Positions 16,942 to 28,260 of a stretch of 64,000 nt of DNA are shown here, piece by piece. This stretch comes from Alcanivoracaceae bacterium. GTDB lineage: Bacteria > Pseudomonadota > Gammaproteobacteria > Pseudomonadales > Alcanivoracaceae. Position numbers and translations under genes: made by a program. The DNA lies in contig JARGPU010000001.1 of the NCBI GenBank assembly GCA_029210325.1, positions 196,126 to 260,125 of the forward strand, in the 5' to 3' direction. Every line of letters starts with the position of its first letter. The first letter of the stretch is position 1. The notes under the pieces are model-generated. The model worked only from the letters and a program-made list of their open reading frames with translations. It made no database searches and had not been told where the DNA came from.

Positions 16942-18459
16942 ATGGATGTAACTGAAGTCAGGGCCGGGCGGCGAGAGTGGATTGCTCTCGCCGTTCTGGT
17001 TTTACCGACCATTCTTCTGGCGCTGGATATGACTGTGCTGCATCTTGCCGTGCCCCACATCAGCGCCGACCTCAAGCCAACCAGCTCGCAACTGCTGTGG
17101 ATACTGGATATCTACGGCTTTATGATCGGCGGCTTTCTGATCACCATGGGCACACTGGGTGATCGCATCGGCCGACGCAAGTTGCTGATGATTGGCGCTA
17201 TGCTGTTTGGCATCGCCTCGGTGATGGCGGCATTTTCCGACACGGCAAATATGCTCATCATTACCCGGGCGTTGCTTGGCATTGCTGGCGCCACCTTGAT
17301 GCCATCAACGCTCTCGCTGATTCGCAATATGTTTCATGATTCGGGCGAACGAACACGAGCCATTTCCGTTTGGATGACAGGCTTTATGGTGGGTACTGCC
17401 ATCGGCCCATTGGTGGGTGGCGCCATGCTGGAGTTTTTCTGGTGGGGCTCGGTGTTTCTGCTTGGCGTGCCGGTAATGCTTGTTCTGCTAATCAGCGGGC
17501 CGTTGCTGTTGCCTGAATTTAAAGACGAGAATGCCGGCCGTCTTGATCTGTTCAGCGCACTGTTGGCAGTGACCATGATTCTGGCAGTGATCTACGGGCT
17601 CAAGGATATGGCACGCAATGGCCTCAGCCTGAGCGCCATTGCTATCGCCGCCGGCGGATTAGTTATCGGCTTTTTGTTTGCCCGACGCCAACGCAGCTTG
17701 GCTGATCCGATGTTTGATCTAAACCTTTTCGCCAACCGCACCTTTACCGTGTCGGTGCTGGCGCTGCTACTGGTAATACTGTCGTTCTCCGGCATCTGGT
17801 TGATGATCTTTCAATATTTGCAGGGCGTGATCGGCATGTCACCTTTACATGCCGGGCTACTCGTTCTGCCATCCGCCATGGTGCAAATTGTTGGCGCCAT
17901 GCTGGTGCCAAATTTGGCGCGGCGGATTCGTCCGGCCACTTTAATTAGCGGCGGACTGTTAATCACCGCTATCGGTATGTTGCTGATGACTCAGGCCGGC
18001 GGTGGTTATGCCGCTGCAGTGGTAGTGATTGGTACTATTGCCATGGGCGCCGGCGCCATGCCGATGATGATTCTTGGTACCGATATGGTGGTCAGCTCCG
18101 CGCCAGCAGAGAAAGCCGGAGCGGCATCCGCGACCTCGGAAACGGCGGCGGAAATGGGCATGGCACTGGGCATTGCGGTGATCGGCAGCGTCGGTGGATT
18201 TGTCTATCGACAGCAAATGCTTGTGTCACTGCCGACGGAGCTGTCCGCTGCAGACCGGGAAAGCGCCGCAGATACACTAGGCGGAGCGCTGGCCGTGGCC
18301 GAACAGTTAGGTGAAGCCGGGCAGGGCATCAGCGCTCAGGCCGGTGCGGCCTTTACTCAGGCGCTGCATGTGAATGCCGGGATCAGCGTGGCGATTGTGC
18401 TGGTGGCCATGCTGGTGGTGTGGCATTTCCTCCGCCACCTCAAGGTGGCGGCGCACTGA
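16942..18459 (+). CDS. MFS transporter, DHA2 (QacA/SmvA-like) family
   Basis: Inner-membrane drug:proton antiporter of 505 aa with about 14 hydrophobic segments. Motif D1-like LALDMTVLHLAVPHI is in TM1 and motif A GTLGDRIGRRKLLMIG follows TM2. The motif-C-like stretch MVGTAIGPLVGGAML is in TM5. It begins 22 nt after the RND gene, so it probably belongs to the same TetR-controlled operon, giving two drug pumps of different families under one regulator. Likely substrates are cationic biocides or dyes by family analogy only. Confidence 0.9.
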   Translation: MDVTEVRAGRREWIALAVLVLPTILLALDMTVLHLAVPHISADLKPTSSQLLWILDIYGFMIGGFLITMGTLGDRIGRRKLLMIGAMLFGIASVMAAFSDTANMLIITRALLGIAGATLMPSTLSLIRNMFHDSGERTRAISVWMTGFMVGTAIGPLVGGAMLEFFWWGSVFLLGVPVMLVLLISGPLLLPEFKDENAGRLDLFSALLAVTMILAVIYGLKDMARNGLSLSAIAIAAGGLVIGFLFARRQRSLADPMFDLNLFANRTFTVSVLALLLVILSFSGIWLMIFQYLQGVIGMSPLHAGLLVLPSAMVQIVGAMLVPNLARRIRPATLISGGLLITAIGMLLMTQAGGGYAAAVVVIGTIAMGAGAMPMMILGTDMVVSSAPAEKAGAASATSETAAEMGMALGIAVIGSVGGFVYRQQMLVSLPTELSAADRESAADTLGGALAVAEQLGEAGQGISAQAGAAFTQALHVNAGISVAIVLVAMLVVWHFLRHLKVAAH

Positions 18460-18599
18460 GTCCCTCAATCAAGTCGCCTGACCAGGCCCCGCAGTGCATC
18501 TCTGTGACATTATTTTGATGTCAGCCAACCTTGCCGGGCTTCGTTATACGTGTTTTTTAACGGTAAGATTACGCCACATCTCCTGCCCGGTACTTTTCC

Positions 18600-19463
18600 A
18601 TGGCTCGCCTGATTCCGCTTGTTTGTCTGCTATCCACTCTTGTTGCTTGCGGCGGTGGCGGCTCCGACTCCGGAGGACAGCCAGCTGATCTGAGGGAGGT
18701 CGATCTCTCAGGCACCTGGGTGCAGCTGCAAACGAGAGAGAACTATCTGAAGGAGACAGGCGAGTATCTCTATACCAATACCTACGAAGACATCTGGATT
18801 ATCAGAGACGATGTTCTGGGCACCGTGGCCAATGGCTGCGAGGGACATGGCATCTATAGGGACCGTTATGTCATCAAGACCGATAAGCATATCTTTATCG
18901 GCCCAGGCTATTCTCTCAACCCGGATGGCACACTGGAATATCAAGGGCCTCTTGAAGATGACACCTATGATGAGGACATCCAGTTCAAGGTGAACTACAA
19001 GTTCATACGAATCTCGGTGGACGAAAATACCGACTTTGGCATGGCAAGCTTCAGCGGCGATGCAGACGCTTATGGAGACGCGCACGTGTGTCTTGAACGC
19101 CGGCGAATCAGTTATGAGCCCTATGAAGATATCGTTCTTCGAGTTCCCTTTCAGGACGATAGATTCAGCTTCCTGCTGCGGCGCCGGATTGATCTCACCT
19201 CCGGGGTTTACACATATTCAGATCAGTACTCAGCAAATGAACTCCTCATTCAGCTGTCCTGTTGGACAGATGAATGCCGTGATGCTGACGCAGACAGCAC
19301 CACCCCAATCGATGTGGAAGTGACGCTAACCAACGTATCCCCCGAGCGCATCACGGGCAACTTCAGTTTCACCGATAAATATGGCAATCAGAGTGACTAC
19401 ACCGGCGAATTCGACATCTTCCCGCCGCAGGTTCGCGCCGTAGAGGAAGTCATGGGGCACTGA
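18600..19463 (+). CDS. Predicted lipoprotein of unknown function
   Basis: Protein of 287 aa with a lipobox LVAC (Cys17) after a short hydrophobic signal (MARLIPLVCLLSTLVAC). A Gly/Ser-rich linker (GGGGSDSGGQ) follows, typical of surface or periplasmic lipoproteins. The rest looks beta-rich and acidic, with an internal SGTWVQLQT start resembling lipocalin-like or META-type barrels, but I recognise no family with confidence. Convergent with the symporter gene, only 4 nt apart. The 140-bp region upstream shows no clear promoter to me. Confidence 0.7.
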   Translation: MARLIPLVCLLSTLVACGGGGSDSGGQPADLREVDLSGTWVQLQTRENYLKETGEYLYTNTYEDIWIIRDDVLGTVANGCEGHGIYRDRYVIKTDKHIFIGPGYSLNPDGTLEYQGPLEDDTYDEDIQFKVNYKFIRISVDENTDFGMASFSGDADAYGDAHVCLERRRISYEPYEDIVLRVPFQDDRFSFLLRRRIDLTSGVYTYSDQYSANELLIQLSCWTDECRDADADSTTPIDVEVTLTNVSPERITGNFSFTDKYGNQSDYTGEFDIFPPQVRAVEEVMGH

Positions 19464-19467
19464 GTCA

Positions 19468-20799
19468 TCAGGCGCTGTTTTCGGCCTCCGCATCCTGTGG
19501 CACATAACGATTGATTATACTGGCGGCAATCAGATCACCACTGACGTTCAGCGTGGTACGGCTCATATCCAGAATGCGGTCGACACCGATAATCAGGGCA
19601 ATGCCCTCCGCCGGAATACCGACTGTGCCGAGCAACATGGAGAGGATCACAATGCCGATCCCCGGCGTACCCGGCGAGCCTATCGACGCCCCCACCGCCA
19701 GCACCACTACCAGCAGCAACCCGGACAGACCAACATCCACCTGAAATACCTGGGCAAGGAAAAGCGTGGCGACCACCTGATACAGGGCGGTGCCGGCCAT
19801 ATTGATAGTCGTGCCAAGCGGAATGACGAATCGCGATACACTTTTTTGCACGGCGAACTTCTCTTCCGCAGTTCGCATGGTCAGCGGCATCACCGCTGCA
19901 GAACTGGACGTGGAAAATGCCAGCAGCAGTACATCACGACTGTCGCGCAGGAATACCCGTGGTGAGCTGCGGCACCATAGCGCATACAAGGTCAGATAAA
20001 ATGCGAAGGCAATCAGTAGCCCCAGCAACACTGTAGTGACATAAACACCCATGCCGAGCAAAGCGTCCAGCCCGGTACGTGCTGTCAGCTGCGCCATCAA
20101 TCCGAAAACCGCCAGCGGCACCAGATACATGGCCCAACGGACTACCACCATGCTGACTTCCTGAACCGCACCAAAAAGATCAATCAAGGGCTGGGCACGC
20201 TTTGTCGTCATGGTGGCCAAGGCAATACCGACGAAGATGGCAAATATCACCACCTGCAACATGTTCTGTTCAACGCTGGCCTGCAACGGGTTGGTGGGAA
20301 TAATGGCAATGATCTGAGCCGGCAGCTCAACCAGCGACGGCGCCTGTGCCTGTGCCTCAGCCACAATTGCGGCTTCCGGCAGCATCGCCGCCGAAATGTA
20401 TTCGCCTGGCTTGATCAGCAACGCCACCGCCAGACCGATCATGACGGCCACCAGCGTGGTCGCCAGAAAGAACACTGCGGTGCGCCAGCCAATGCTGCGC
20501 AGCTCCTGCATGTCACCGCTACTGGTCATACCGAGAATGATCGAGGCAATCACCAGCGGCACCACAATCATCTGCACCAGAGCCAGAAAAAGATAACCGG
20601 GCACGGCCAGCCAACTGCCGACCAACTGCGCGGAGACCGGCTCCAGCAAGCCACCGGATGGCCCGATAACGATGCCAGTGACGATGCCGAAAAACATCGC
20701 CACAAGCACCTGCAGCCACAATCGGCCACGAACAAAACCACTGAGGCGAAATGCCAGACGGCGGATGGAAGGATGGGTGGAAATTGTTAGCGCGGTCAT
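19468..20799 (-). CDS. Dicarboxylate/amino acid:cation symporter (GltP/DctA family)
   Basis: Secondary transporter of 443 aa that takes up glutamate/aspartate or C4-dicarboxylates with H+ or Na+. Family marks are the serine-rich re-entrant loop STSSSAAVMPLT, NMAGTALYQV in TM7, and the second re-entrant loop GASIGSPGTPGIGIVIL. The C-terminal DRILDMSRTTLNVSGD carries the substrate-contacting Asp, Arg and Asn. The substrate is not decidable by eye. It lies downstream of katG on the same strand, separated by two hairpins. Confidence 0.9.
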   Translation of the reverse strand: MTALTISTHPSIRRLAFRLSGFVRGRLWLQVLVAMFFGIVTGIVIGPSGGLLEPVSAQLVGSWLAVPGYLFLALVQMIVVPLVIASIILGMTSSGDMQELRSIGWRTAVFFLATTLVAVMIGLAVALLIKPGEYISAAMLPEAAIVAEAQAQAPSLVELPAQIIAIIPTNPLQASVEQNMLQVVIFAIFVGIALATMTTKRAQPLIDLFGAVQEVSMVVVRWAMYLVPLAVFGLMAQLTARTGLDALLGMGVYVTTVLLGLLIAFAFYLTLYALWCRSSPRVFLRDSRDVLLLAFSTSSSAAVMPLTMRTAEEKFAVQKSVSRFVIPLGTTINMAGTALYQVVATLFLAQVFQVDVGLSGLLLVVVLAVGASIGSPGTPGIGIVILSMLLGTVGIPAEGIALIIGVDRILDMSRTTLNVSGDLIAASIINRYVPQDAEAENSA

Positions 20800-20832
20800 A
20801 GCCTTGCTCCGGATAGCTCCGCAGCAAGGCTA
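20799..20832 (-). promoter_or_regulatory. Hairpin covering the symporter start region
   Basis: TAGCCTTGCT (20799-20808) and AGCAAGGCTA (20823-20832) form a perfect 10-bp stem with a 14-nt loop. On the minus-strand transcript the stem includes the A of the start codon and part of the CCGGAG ribosome-binding sequence, so folding could limit translation of the symporter. Confidence 0.5.
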
Positions 20833-20838
20833 CGTCCT

Positions 20839-20870
20839 GCAAGTCATCCCGGCAAGCGGGGATGACTTGC
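20839..20870 (-). terminator. Perfect 12-bp hairpin after katG
   Basis: GCAAGTCATCCC (20839-20850) pairs with GGGATGACTTGC (20859-20870), starting 14 nt past the katG stop. No U-run follows on the minus strand, so it may be a 3'-end-stabilising structure or a weak terminator between katG and the symporter gene. Confidence 0.5.
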
Positions 20871-20883
20871 TCTCAGCAGTGGA

Positions 20884-23088
<2,205 letters not shown>

Positions 23089-23305
23089 TCACTGCCTGTG
23101 AATTCTTCTAATGTCGGAGTCCATCTTCTGCCCGGCATAGGGTCCGGTCAACCATAGGAAGTGAGTTTTATATTTATATAATTGATAGCTTTTTGCGATT
23201 ACGCTGCGTTCAGAGAAACCATATGGCAGGGAGGAGCATGACGGGGGATTATGGATAAGGCGGCCCGACGTCGATTACCGACATCAAACCGCTTTATGGA
23301 CGGGG

Positions 23306-24136
23306 TCAAAGGCCCAGATTATCGATCACCTTCAGATTAGCAACCGCCTGGTTCATGGTGTAAAAGTGCAGCCCCGGCGCGCCCATGGCCAACAGACGCT
23401 CACACAGTCTGGTAACCACTTCCTCGCCAAAGTCTTTCAATGACGCCTCGTCATGCTGCAGCTCTTCCAGCCTCTTACGAATCCAGCGTGGCACATCGGC
23501 ACCACAGGAATCTGAAAAGCGCACCAGATTGGCATAGTTGGTGATCGGCATAATCCCCGGCACCACCGGCGCAGTGACACCGCGTTTCTCCAATTGATCC
23601 ATAAAGAAGCCATAGGCCTCTGCGTTATAGAAATACTGGGTGACACCACTGTTGGCGCCGGCATCAATCTTGCGCTTGAAGTGATCAATGTCATCGCTAA
23701 ACGAGCGTGCCTGCGGATGCATTTCCGGATAAGCCGCCACCTCCAGATGGAAATGATCGCCGCTGACTTCGCGGATCAATCTGACCAAATCATCTGCGTA
23801 GCGCAACTCACTACGGGCATGGCCCATGCCAGAGGGCAGGTCGCCACGCAGGGCAACGATACGACTGATGCCGGCAGTTTTGTACTTCTCAATCAGCTCG
23901 ACCAGCTCCTCGCGACTCTGGCCGACGCAGGAAAGATGCGGGGCCGTATCGATACCGGCTTCGCGCACTTTCATTACCGTGGTCCAGGTGCGATCACGGG
24001 TTGAACCGCCAGCGCCATAGGTCACGGAGAAAAACTCCGGGTTTTTCTTCAGCAGTTTTTGCTGAACATTGATGAGTTTTTCCAACCCTTCATCGGTTTT
24101 GGGTGGGAAAAACTCGAAACTGATTTGCGGCTTCAT
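23306..24136 (-). CDS. metF: 5,10-methylenetetrahydrofolate reductase
   Basis: FAD enzyme (276 aa) that makes 5-methyl-THF for methionine synthase. The N-terminus has SFEFFPPKT with the catalytic Glu, followed by VTYGAGGSTRDRT. RIVALRGDLPSG and GANSGVTQYFYN are further family signatures (the usual GAD-x-x-TQ reads GANSGVTQ here). It is the last gene of the minus-strand metK-ahcY-metF block, with hairpin element B between it and ahcY. Confidence 0.95.
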   Translation of the reverse strand: MKPQISFEFFPPKTDEGLEKLINVQQKLLKKNPEFFSVTYGAGGSTRDRTWTTVMKVREAGIDTAPHLSCVGQSREELVELIEKYKTAGISRIVALRGDLPSGMGHARSELRYADDLVRLIREVSGDHFHLEVAAYPEMHPQARSFSDDIDHFKRKIDAGANSGVTQYFYNAEAYGFFMDQLEKRGVTAPVVPGIMPITNYANLVRFSDSCGADVPRWIRKRLEELQHDEASLKDFGEEVVTRLCERLLAMGAPGLHFYTMNQAVANLKVIDNLGL

Positions 24137-24188
24137 TGTTGTATCTCTTTTGTTCGGGTGCCATTAGCGGGATCGTAGTGAACGAGAC

Positions 24189-24300
24189 GGCTGCACGGTG
24201 CAACACCCCTTGCCGGGACACGCACGAGTACGTCCATGTAACTCACCTCCGCCATCCATGGCTCCGATGGTCCCGGCAAGGGGTGTTGCACCGCACAGCC
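24189..24300. repeat. Long palindromic element, copy B
   Basis: Arms 24196-24219 and 24270-24293 are perfectly complementary over 24 nt. After two mismatches a further 5 bp pair (24189-24193 with 24296-24300). The 50-nt loop (24220-24269) is 44/50 identical to the loop of copy C at 43981-44030. The inner stem base GCCGGGAC/GTCCCGGC is identical in all three copies, but the outer arm sequence is unrelated. It lies in the ahcY-metF gap, where it would be transcribed with either gene. Confidence 0.85.
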
Positions 24301-24365
24301 TTACAGCGCCTCTTTCTTCAGCCGATGCAAAAACCGCAAAAGAAAAGTCGCTGTCCCACAGCCAA

Positions 24366-25754
24366 TCAGTACTTGTAGCTGTCCGGCTTGAACGGGCCTT
24401 CGACAGTAACGCCGATATAGTCCGCCTGTGCCTCGGTCAGCTTGGTGATCACGCCACCGAAACCTTCCACCATATAACGCGCAACTTCTTCATCAAGGTG
24501 CTTGGGCAGCACTTCTACCTTGAGCATTTTCTCTTTGACGATGTCGCTATGGCCGGCGTAGGCCTGATCGAACAAATACATCTGGGCTAGAACCTGGTTG
24601 GCAAAAGAGCCGTCCATGATGCGGCTCGGGTGGCCGGTGGCGTTGCCAAGGTTAACCAGGCGACCTTCCGACAGCAGTAACAGGAAGTCATTGGCATCTT
24701 TATTGCGCCATACCTTATGCACCTGCGGCTTCACTTCTTCCCACTGCCAGTTCTTGCGCATGTAGGCGGTATCAATTTCGTTGTCGAAGTGGCCGATGTT
24801 ACAAACCACAGCGCCTTTCTTGATGGCGCGCAACATGCGCTCGTTGCACACATTGACGTTGCCAGTGGTGGTTACCAGCAGATCCGTATTGGCGAACAGC
24901 TCGCCATTGATGCAACCTTCGCTACCATCATCGACGCCATTTTTGAATGGGCTAACGATCTCGAAACCGTCCATGCAGGCCTGCATGGCGCAGATTGGAT
25001 CAATCTCGGTGATCTTGACGATCATGCCTTCCTGGCGCAGCGACTGGGCCGAGCCCTTGCCGACGTCGCCATAGCCAATCACCAGCGCTTTTTTGCCAGA
25101 CAGCAGATGATCGGTGCCGCGCTTGATGGCGTCATTCAAGGAGTGACGGCAACCGTACTTGTTGTCGTTCTTACTCTTGGTAACGGAATCATTGACGTTG
25201 ACCGCTGGCACTTTCAGGGTGCCCTTCTTCAGTGCTTCGATCAGACGGTGCACACCGGTAGTGGTTTCTTCAGTGACACCATGGATCTTATCCAGCATCT
25301 GCGGGTAGGTGTCGTGGATATACCAGGTCAGGTCGCCACCGTCGTCAAGAATCATGTTGGCTTCCCACAGCTCGCCATTGGCGTCGCGGCAGGTCTGCTC
25401 CAGGCACCACATGTACTCTTCTTCAGTTTCGCCCTTCCAGGCAAATACCGGGGTGCCGGCAGCGGCAACCGCTGCAGCAGCGTGATCCTGAGTGGAGAAA
25501 ATATTGCAGCTGGACCAGCGCACTTCCGCACCCAGCGCTTGCAGGGTCTCGATCAGCACGGCGGTCTGAATGGTCATGTGGATACAGCCGATGATGCGGG
25601 CGCCTTTCAGCGGCTGGACAGCGCGATACTTCTCACGGATGGTGATCAGTGCCGGCATTTCGGTTTCGGCAATCTCAATTTCTGAGCGACCCCACTGCGC
25701 CAGGGAAATATCCGCGACTTTATAGTCCTGCTTAACTTTTGCTTTTGCGTTCAT
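24366..25754 (-). CDS. ahcY: Adenosylhomocysteinase (SAH hydrolase)
   Basis: Splits S-adenosylhomocysteine into homocysteine and adenosine with a tightly bound NAD, closing the SAM cycle. The 462-aa protein has [33 protein letters not shown] with the catalytic Lys/Asp region, and the NAD loop [12 protein letters not shown]. The C-terminal PFKPDSYKY is typical. The start is ATG 25752-25754 behind GGAG. A longer reading to 25808 would translate through the riboswitch and has no family support. Translation is probably switched on by SAH through the upstream RNA. Confidence 0.96.
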   Translation of the reverse strand: MNAKAKVKQDYKVADISLAQWGRSEIEIAETEMPALITIREKYRAVQPLKGARIIGCIHMTIQTAVLIETLQALGAEVRWSSCNIFSTQDHAAAAVAAAGTPVFAWKGETEEEYMWCLEQTCRDANGELWEANMILDDGGDLTWYIHDTYPQMLDKIHGVTEETTTGVHRLIEALKKGTLKVPAVNVNDSVTKSKNDNKYGCRHSLNDAIKRGTDHLLSGKKALVIGYGDVGKGSAQSLRQEGMIVKITEIDPICAMQACMDGFEIVSPFKNGVDDGSEGCINGELFANTDLLVTTTGNVNVCNERMLRAIKKGAVVCNIGHFDNEIDTAYMRKNWQWEEVKPQVHKVWRNKDANDFLLLLSEGRLVNLGNATGHPSRIMDGSFANQVLAQMYLFDQAYAGHSDIVKEKMLKVEVLPKHLDEEVARYMVEGFGGVITKLTEAQADYIGVTVEGPFKPDSYKY

Positions 25755-25762
25755 GGTTTTCT

Positions 25763-25784
25763 CCATTCGTTTTTGCACGAATGG
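25763..25784 (-). promoter_or_regulatory. Expression-platform hairpin of the SAH riboswitch
   Basis: On the minus strand CCATTCG (25784-25778) can pair with CGAATGG (25769-25763). This stem takes in the first two bases of the GGAG ribosome-binding site at 25764-25761. Bases 25783-25784 are also needed for the riboswitch pseudoknot, so the two folds exclude each other. This is consistent with SAH binding freeing the ribosome-binding site. Confidence 0.7.
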
Positions 25785-25852
25785 GCGCCGTTTTTGCCAC
25801 GCCGCCATGTTCGAGCCTCGCGGACGAACCGCTGCAGCGCCCCTCGAACATG
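25782..25852 (-). promoter_or_regulatory. S-adenosylhomocysteine (SAH) riboswitch
   Basis: Read on the minus strand, P1 is ATGTTCGAG (25851-25843) with CTCGAACAT (25815-25807). The conserved GGGCGCTGCAGCGG follows the 5' P1 strand, and P2 is GCGG/CCGC. The 3' segment ACGGCGCCC provides GCGCCC (25788-25783), which pairs with GGGCGC (25842-25837) as the pseudoknot. The conserved core, the GAGGCTCG junction and the position directly before ahcY match the known SAH riboswitch class of proteobacteria. Confidence 0.9.
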
Positions 25853-25868
25853 ACGGGTTGAATCAGTA

Positions 25869-27029
25869 TTACAGGCCTGCCGCTTTACGCAGCTCGTCCG
25901 CCTTATCGGTCTTCTCCCAGGTAAAGTTCGGCAGCTCGCGGCCAAAGTGACCGTAAGCGGCAGTCTCCCGGTAGATCGGACGACGCAGGTCGAGCATTTC
26001 AATGATACCGCGCGGACGCAGGTCAAAAATTTCCCGCACCAGCTTGATGATCACGTCATCACTTACTTTGCCTGTACCGAAGGTGTTCAGCGAAATCGAG
26101 GTGGGTTCGGCCACACCGATGGCATAGCTCACTTGAATCTCGCACTTGGCGGCAAGTCCCGCAGCAACAATGTTCTTGGCTACATAGCGGCCAGCGTAAG
26201 CAGCAGAACGATCCACCTTTGTCGGATCCTTGCCGGAGAACGCGCCACCACCATGACGAGCCATGCCGCCGTAGGTATCAACAATAATTTTGCGTCCGGT
26301 CAGACCACAGTCACCCATCGGCCCACCGATCACGAAGTTGCCGGTCGGGTTAATGTGGTACAGGGTCTTGTCATGCAACCACTCAGCCGGCAACACCGGC
26401 TTGATCACTTCCTCCAGCACCGCTTCACGCAGGTCCGCCAGCGAAATGTTCGGGCTGTGCTGCGTCGACAACACCACCGCATCAATGGCCACCGGCTTGC
26501 CATTTTCATAGCGCATGGTGACCTGGCTTTTCGCATCCGGACGCAGCCACGGCAGAACACCCTTCTTACGCAGTTTGGCCTGACGCTCAACAAGGCGGTG
26601 TGAATAGAACAGCGGCGCCGGCATCAAGGTGTCGGTTTCGTTGGTGGCAAAGCCAAACATCAGGCCCTGATCACCGGCGCCGATTTGTTTGTCTTCTTTC
26701 TCGTCCACGCCCATGGAAATATCAGAGCTCTGCTTGCCGATCGCATTCAGCACTGCACAGGTGGCGCCATCGAAGCCAACGTCGGAGGAGTCATAGCCGA
26801 TATCGACAATCACCTGGCGGACGATGTCTTCCAAGTCCACATAGCAGTTGGTGGTCACTTCACCGGCAACAATGGCCATACCGGTCTTGACCATGGTCTC
26901 CACCGCCACACGAGCATGCGGATCCTGAGCGATGATCGCATCCAGCACGGCATCCGAAATCTGGTCTGCCATTTTATCCGGATGGCCCTCGGACACGGAC
27001 TCGGAAGTGAAAACAGAATATTCGCTCAT
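25869..27029 (-). CDS. metK: S-adenosylmethionine synthetase
   Basis: Forms SAM from methionine and ATP; cytoplasmic tetramer, 386 aa. [16 protein letters not shown] (His and Asp for ATP/Mg), [10 protein letters not shown] and the P-loop-like [16 protein letters not shown] are all intact. It lies 53 nt downstream of the SahR-like regulator and about 115 nt upstream of ahcY, all on the minus strand, so it is likely in one SAM-cycle operon. Confidence 0.97.
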   Translation of the reverse strand: MSEYSVFTSESVSEGHPDKMADQISDAVLDAIIAQDPHARVAVETMVKTGMAIVAGEVTTNCYVDLEDIVRQVIVDIGYDSSDVGFDGATCAVLNAIGKQSSDISMGVDEKEDKQIGAGDQGLMFGFATNETDTLMPAPLFYSHRLVERQAKLRKKGVLPWLRPDAKSQVTMRYENGKPVAIDAVVLSTQHSPNISLADLREAVLEEVIKPVLPAEWLHDKTLYHINPTGNFVIGGPMGDCGLTGRKIIVDTYGGMARHGGGAFSGKDPTKVDRSAAYAGRYVAKNIVAAGLAAKCEIQVSYAIGVAEPTSISLNTFGTGKVSDDVIIKLVREIFDLRPRGIIEMLDLRRPIYRETAAYGHFGRELPNFTWEKTDKADELRKAAGL

Positions 27030-27082
27030 CGTTGGTGGTACTCCATGGTCATATATTGCTGATTAATCGTTAATGCAGCGGG

Positions 27083-28057
27083 TTACTTTTCACCGCTACG
27101 TTCAAAGGTGCGCACCTGCACCTGAAAGCCATTACGCTGTGCCAGATACTGCACTTCGTTCTGTTCCAGCCCGGCGCGCTTTGCCCAGGCCAGTAATTCC
27201 TGCTCCTCAAAACCGAGCCACAGATCACCACAGGTGTCGTGAGCGCCGTGTTGTTCATGTCGGCATAGTTCGGTCACCAGCAGGATGCCGCCCGGCTTCA
27301 AGCGTCGCGCCGCCGCCCGCAGGCTGTCGGCGGGGGCGGGCATGTGGTGCAGCACCATATTCAGCACCACCAGATCCGCCTGCGCCTCGTCCGGCGCCGC
27401 CGCCGGCCACTCCCCTAATATGAGGGTGGAGTTTTGCACTTTTGCGTCGGCCAGTTGCCGCTCGGCCCGAGCCAACCGGGCCGGGGCATTCTCGTAACCG
27501 ATCAGGCGCTGGAAGCGACCCGACAGCGCCTGCATAAAGGCACCATCACCGGGGCCGATCTCAATCGCCAGCTCGCCCTCGGGCATGCTGCGCAGGGCCA
27601 GCTCCAGCGCCAGATCGGCGTAATCCTCATAGGCGGCGATCAGCTCTTCCTGACCGGCCTCACCGGCATAACGCTCAAACCACACCCGGCTATGCTCCGC
27701 CCGCCGCGCCTGCACCTGGGCCAGCCGCCCGGCCAGCTCGCCATCCGGCGGCACCTCATCAATCCGGTCCAGCAGCGCCTGATGCAGCGCATCACTGGCC
27801 AGGCTGCGGCTATACCAGATCGCATTGCCCTCGCGACGCCGCTCCACCAGCCCGGCCTCGGCCAGCACCTTGAGGTGATGACTCATGGCCGGCTGGCGCA
27901 TATCGCAGATCTCGCACAGCTCCAGCACCCCGAAACTGCTCTGCCCCAACACCTGCAGCACCGATAACCGGAGGCTGTCGCCGGCGGCCCATAGCAGCTG
28001 TTCGAGCGGCTCAAGGGACGGGGCTGGGGGGATGGAGAGAGCTTGGGTAGCTGACAT
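27083..28057 (-). CDS. ArsR-type HTH/methyltransferase fusion regulator (SahR-like)
   Basis: Protein of 324 aa. The N-terminal ~95 residues form an ArsR winged helix (LRLSVLQVLGQSSFGVLELC, MRQPAMSHHLKVLAEAGLVE). After a helical linker, a class I SAM-binding domain has motif I LAIEIGPGDGAFM at ~150-165. This architecture and its place ahead of metK, ahcY and metF match SahR, the SAH-responsive repressor of methionine-cycle genes known in several proteobacteria. The metal-binding cysteines of ArsR/SmtB are not in the usual place (C48 and C51 are in ELCEIC). The SAH-sensing role is inferred from context. Confidence 0.8.
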   Translation of the reverse strand: MSATQALSIPPAPSLEPLEQLLWAAGDSLRLSVLQVLGQSSFGVLELCEICDMRQPAMSHHLKVLAEAGLVERRREGNAIWYSRSLASDALHQALLDRIDEVPPDGELAGRLAQVQARRAEHSRVWFERYAGEAGQEELIAAYEDYADLALELALRSMPEGELAIEIGPGDGAFMQALSGRFQRLIGYENAPARLARAERQLADAKVQNSTLILGEWPAAAPDEAQADLVVLNMVLHHMPAPADSLRAAARRLKPGGILLVTELCRHEQHGAHDTCGDLWLGFEEQELLAWAKRAGLEQNEVQYLAQRNGFQVQVRTFERSGEK

Positions 28058-28086
28058 AGGAGCGAACTTTACGCCGGCCGAAAGAC

Positions 28087-28108
28087 AATATCAATTATTT
28101 TCGATATT
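28087..28108. promoter_or_regulatory. Candidate operator of the SahR-like regulator
   Basis: AATATC (28087-28092) and GATATT (28103-28108) form an inverted repeat with a 10-bp spacer in an AT-rich island, about 30 bp upstream of the regulator start. The gap is shared with the divergent tkt promoter. Position suits autoregulation of the SAM-cycle operon; the match to the published SahR motif was not tested. Confidence 0.4.
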
Positions 28109-28260
28109 CATTGCCTGTGGCACTACCTCTGCCGGACGGCGACCAGCGGCAAGCTGATCCGCCCACATCCGTCAAGGTTTGCCCAACTCCCCGCCATCAA
28201 CGACAATAGCGCCCCATTTCAGGCCCCCTCCGGGACCGCCCCAGCCAGCAGGAGTGTTTG

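Noticed and set aside
23145-23195. Possible OxyR site upstream of katG
   Set aside because: Only about 10 of 16 consensus positions match in the best register (from ATAG near 23152), too weak to claim.
25755-25808. N-terminal extension of ahcY to an upstream in-frame ATG
   Set aside because: It would translate through the SAH riboswitch, has no family match and the GGAG site points to ATG 25752-25754.
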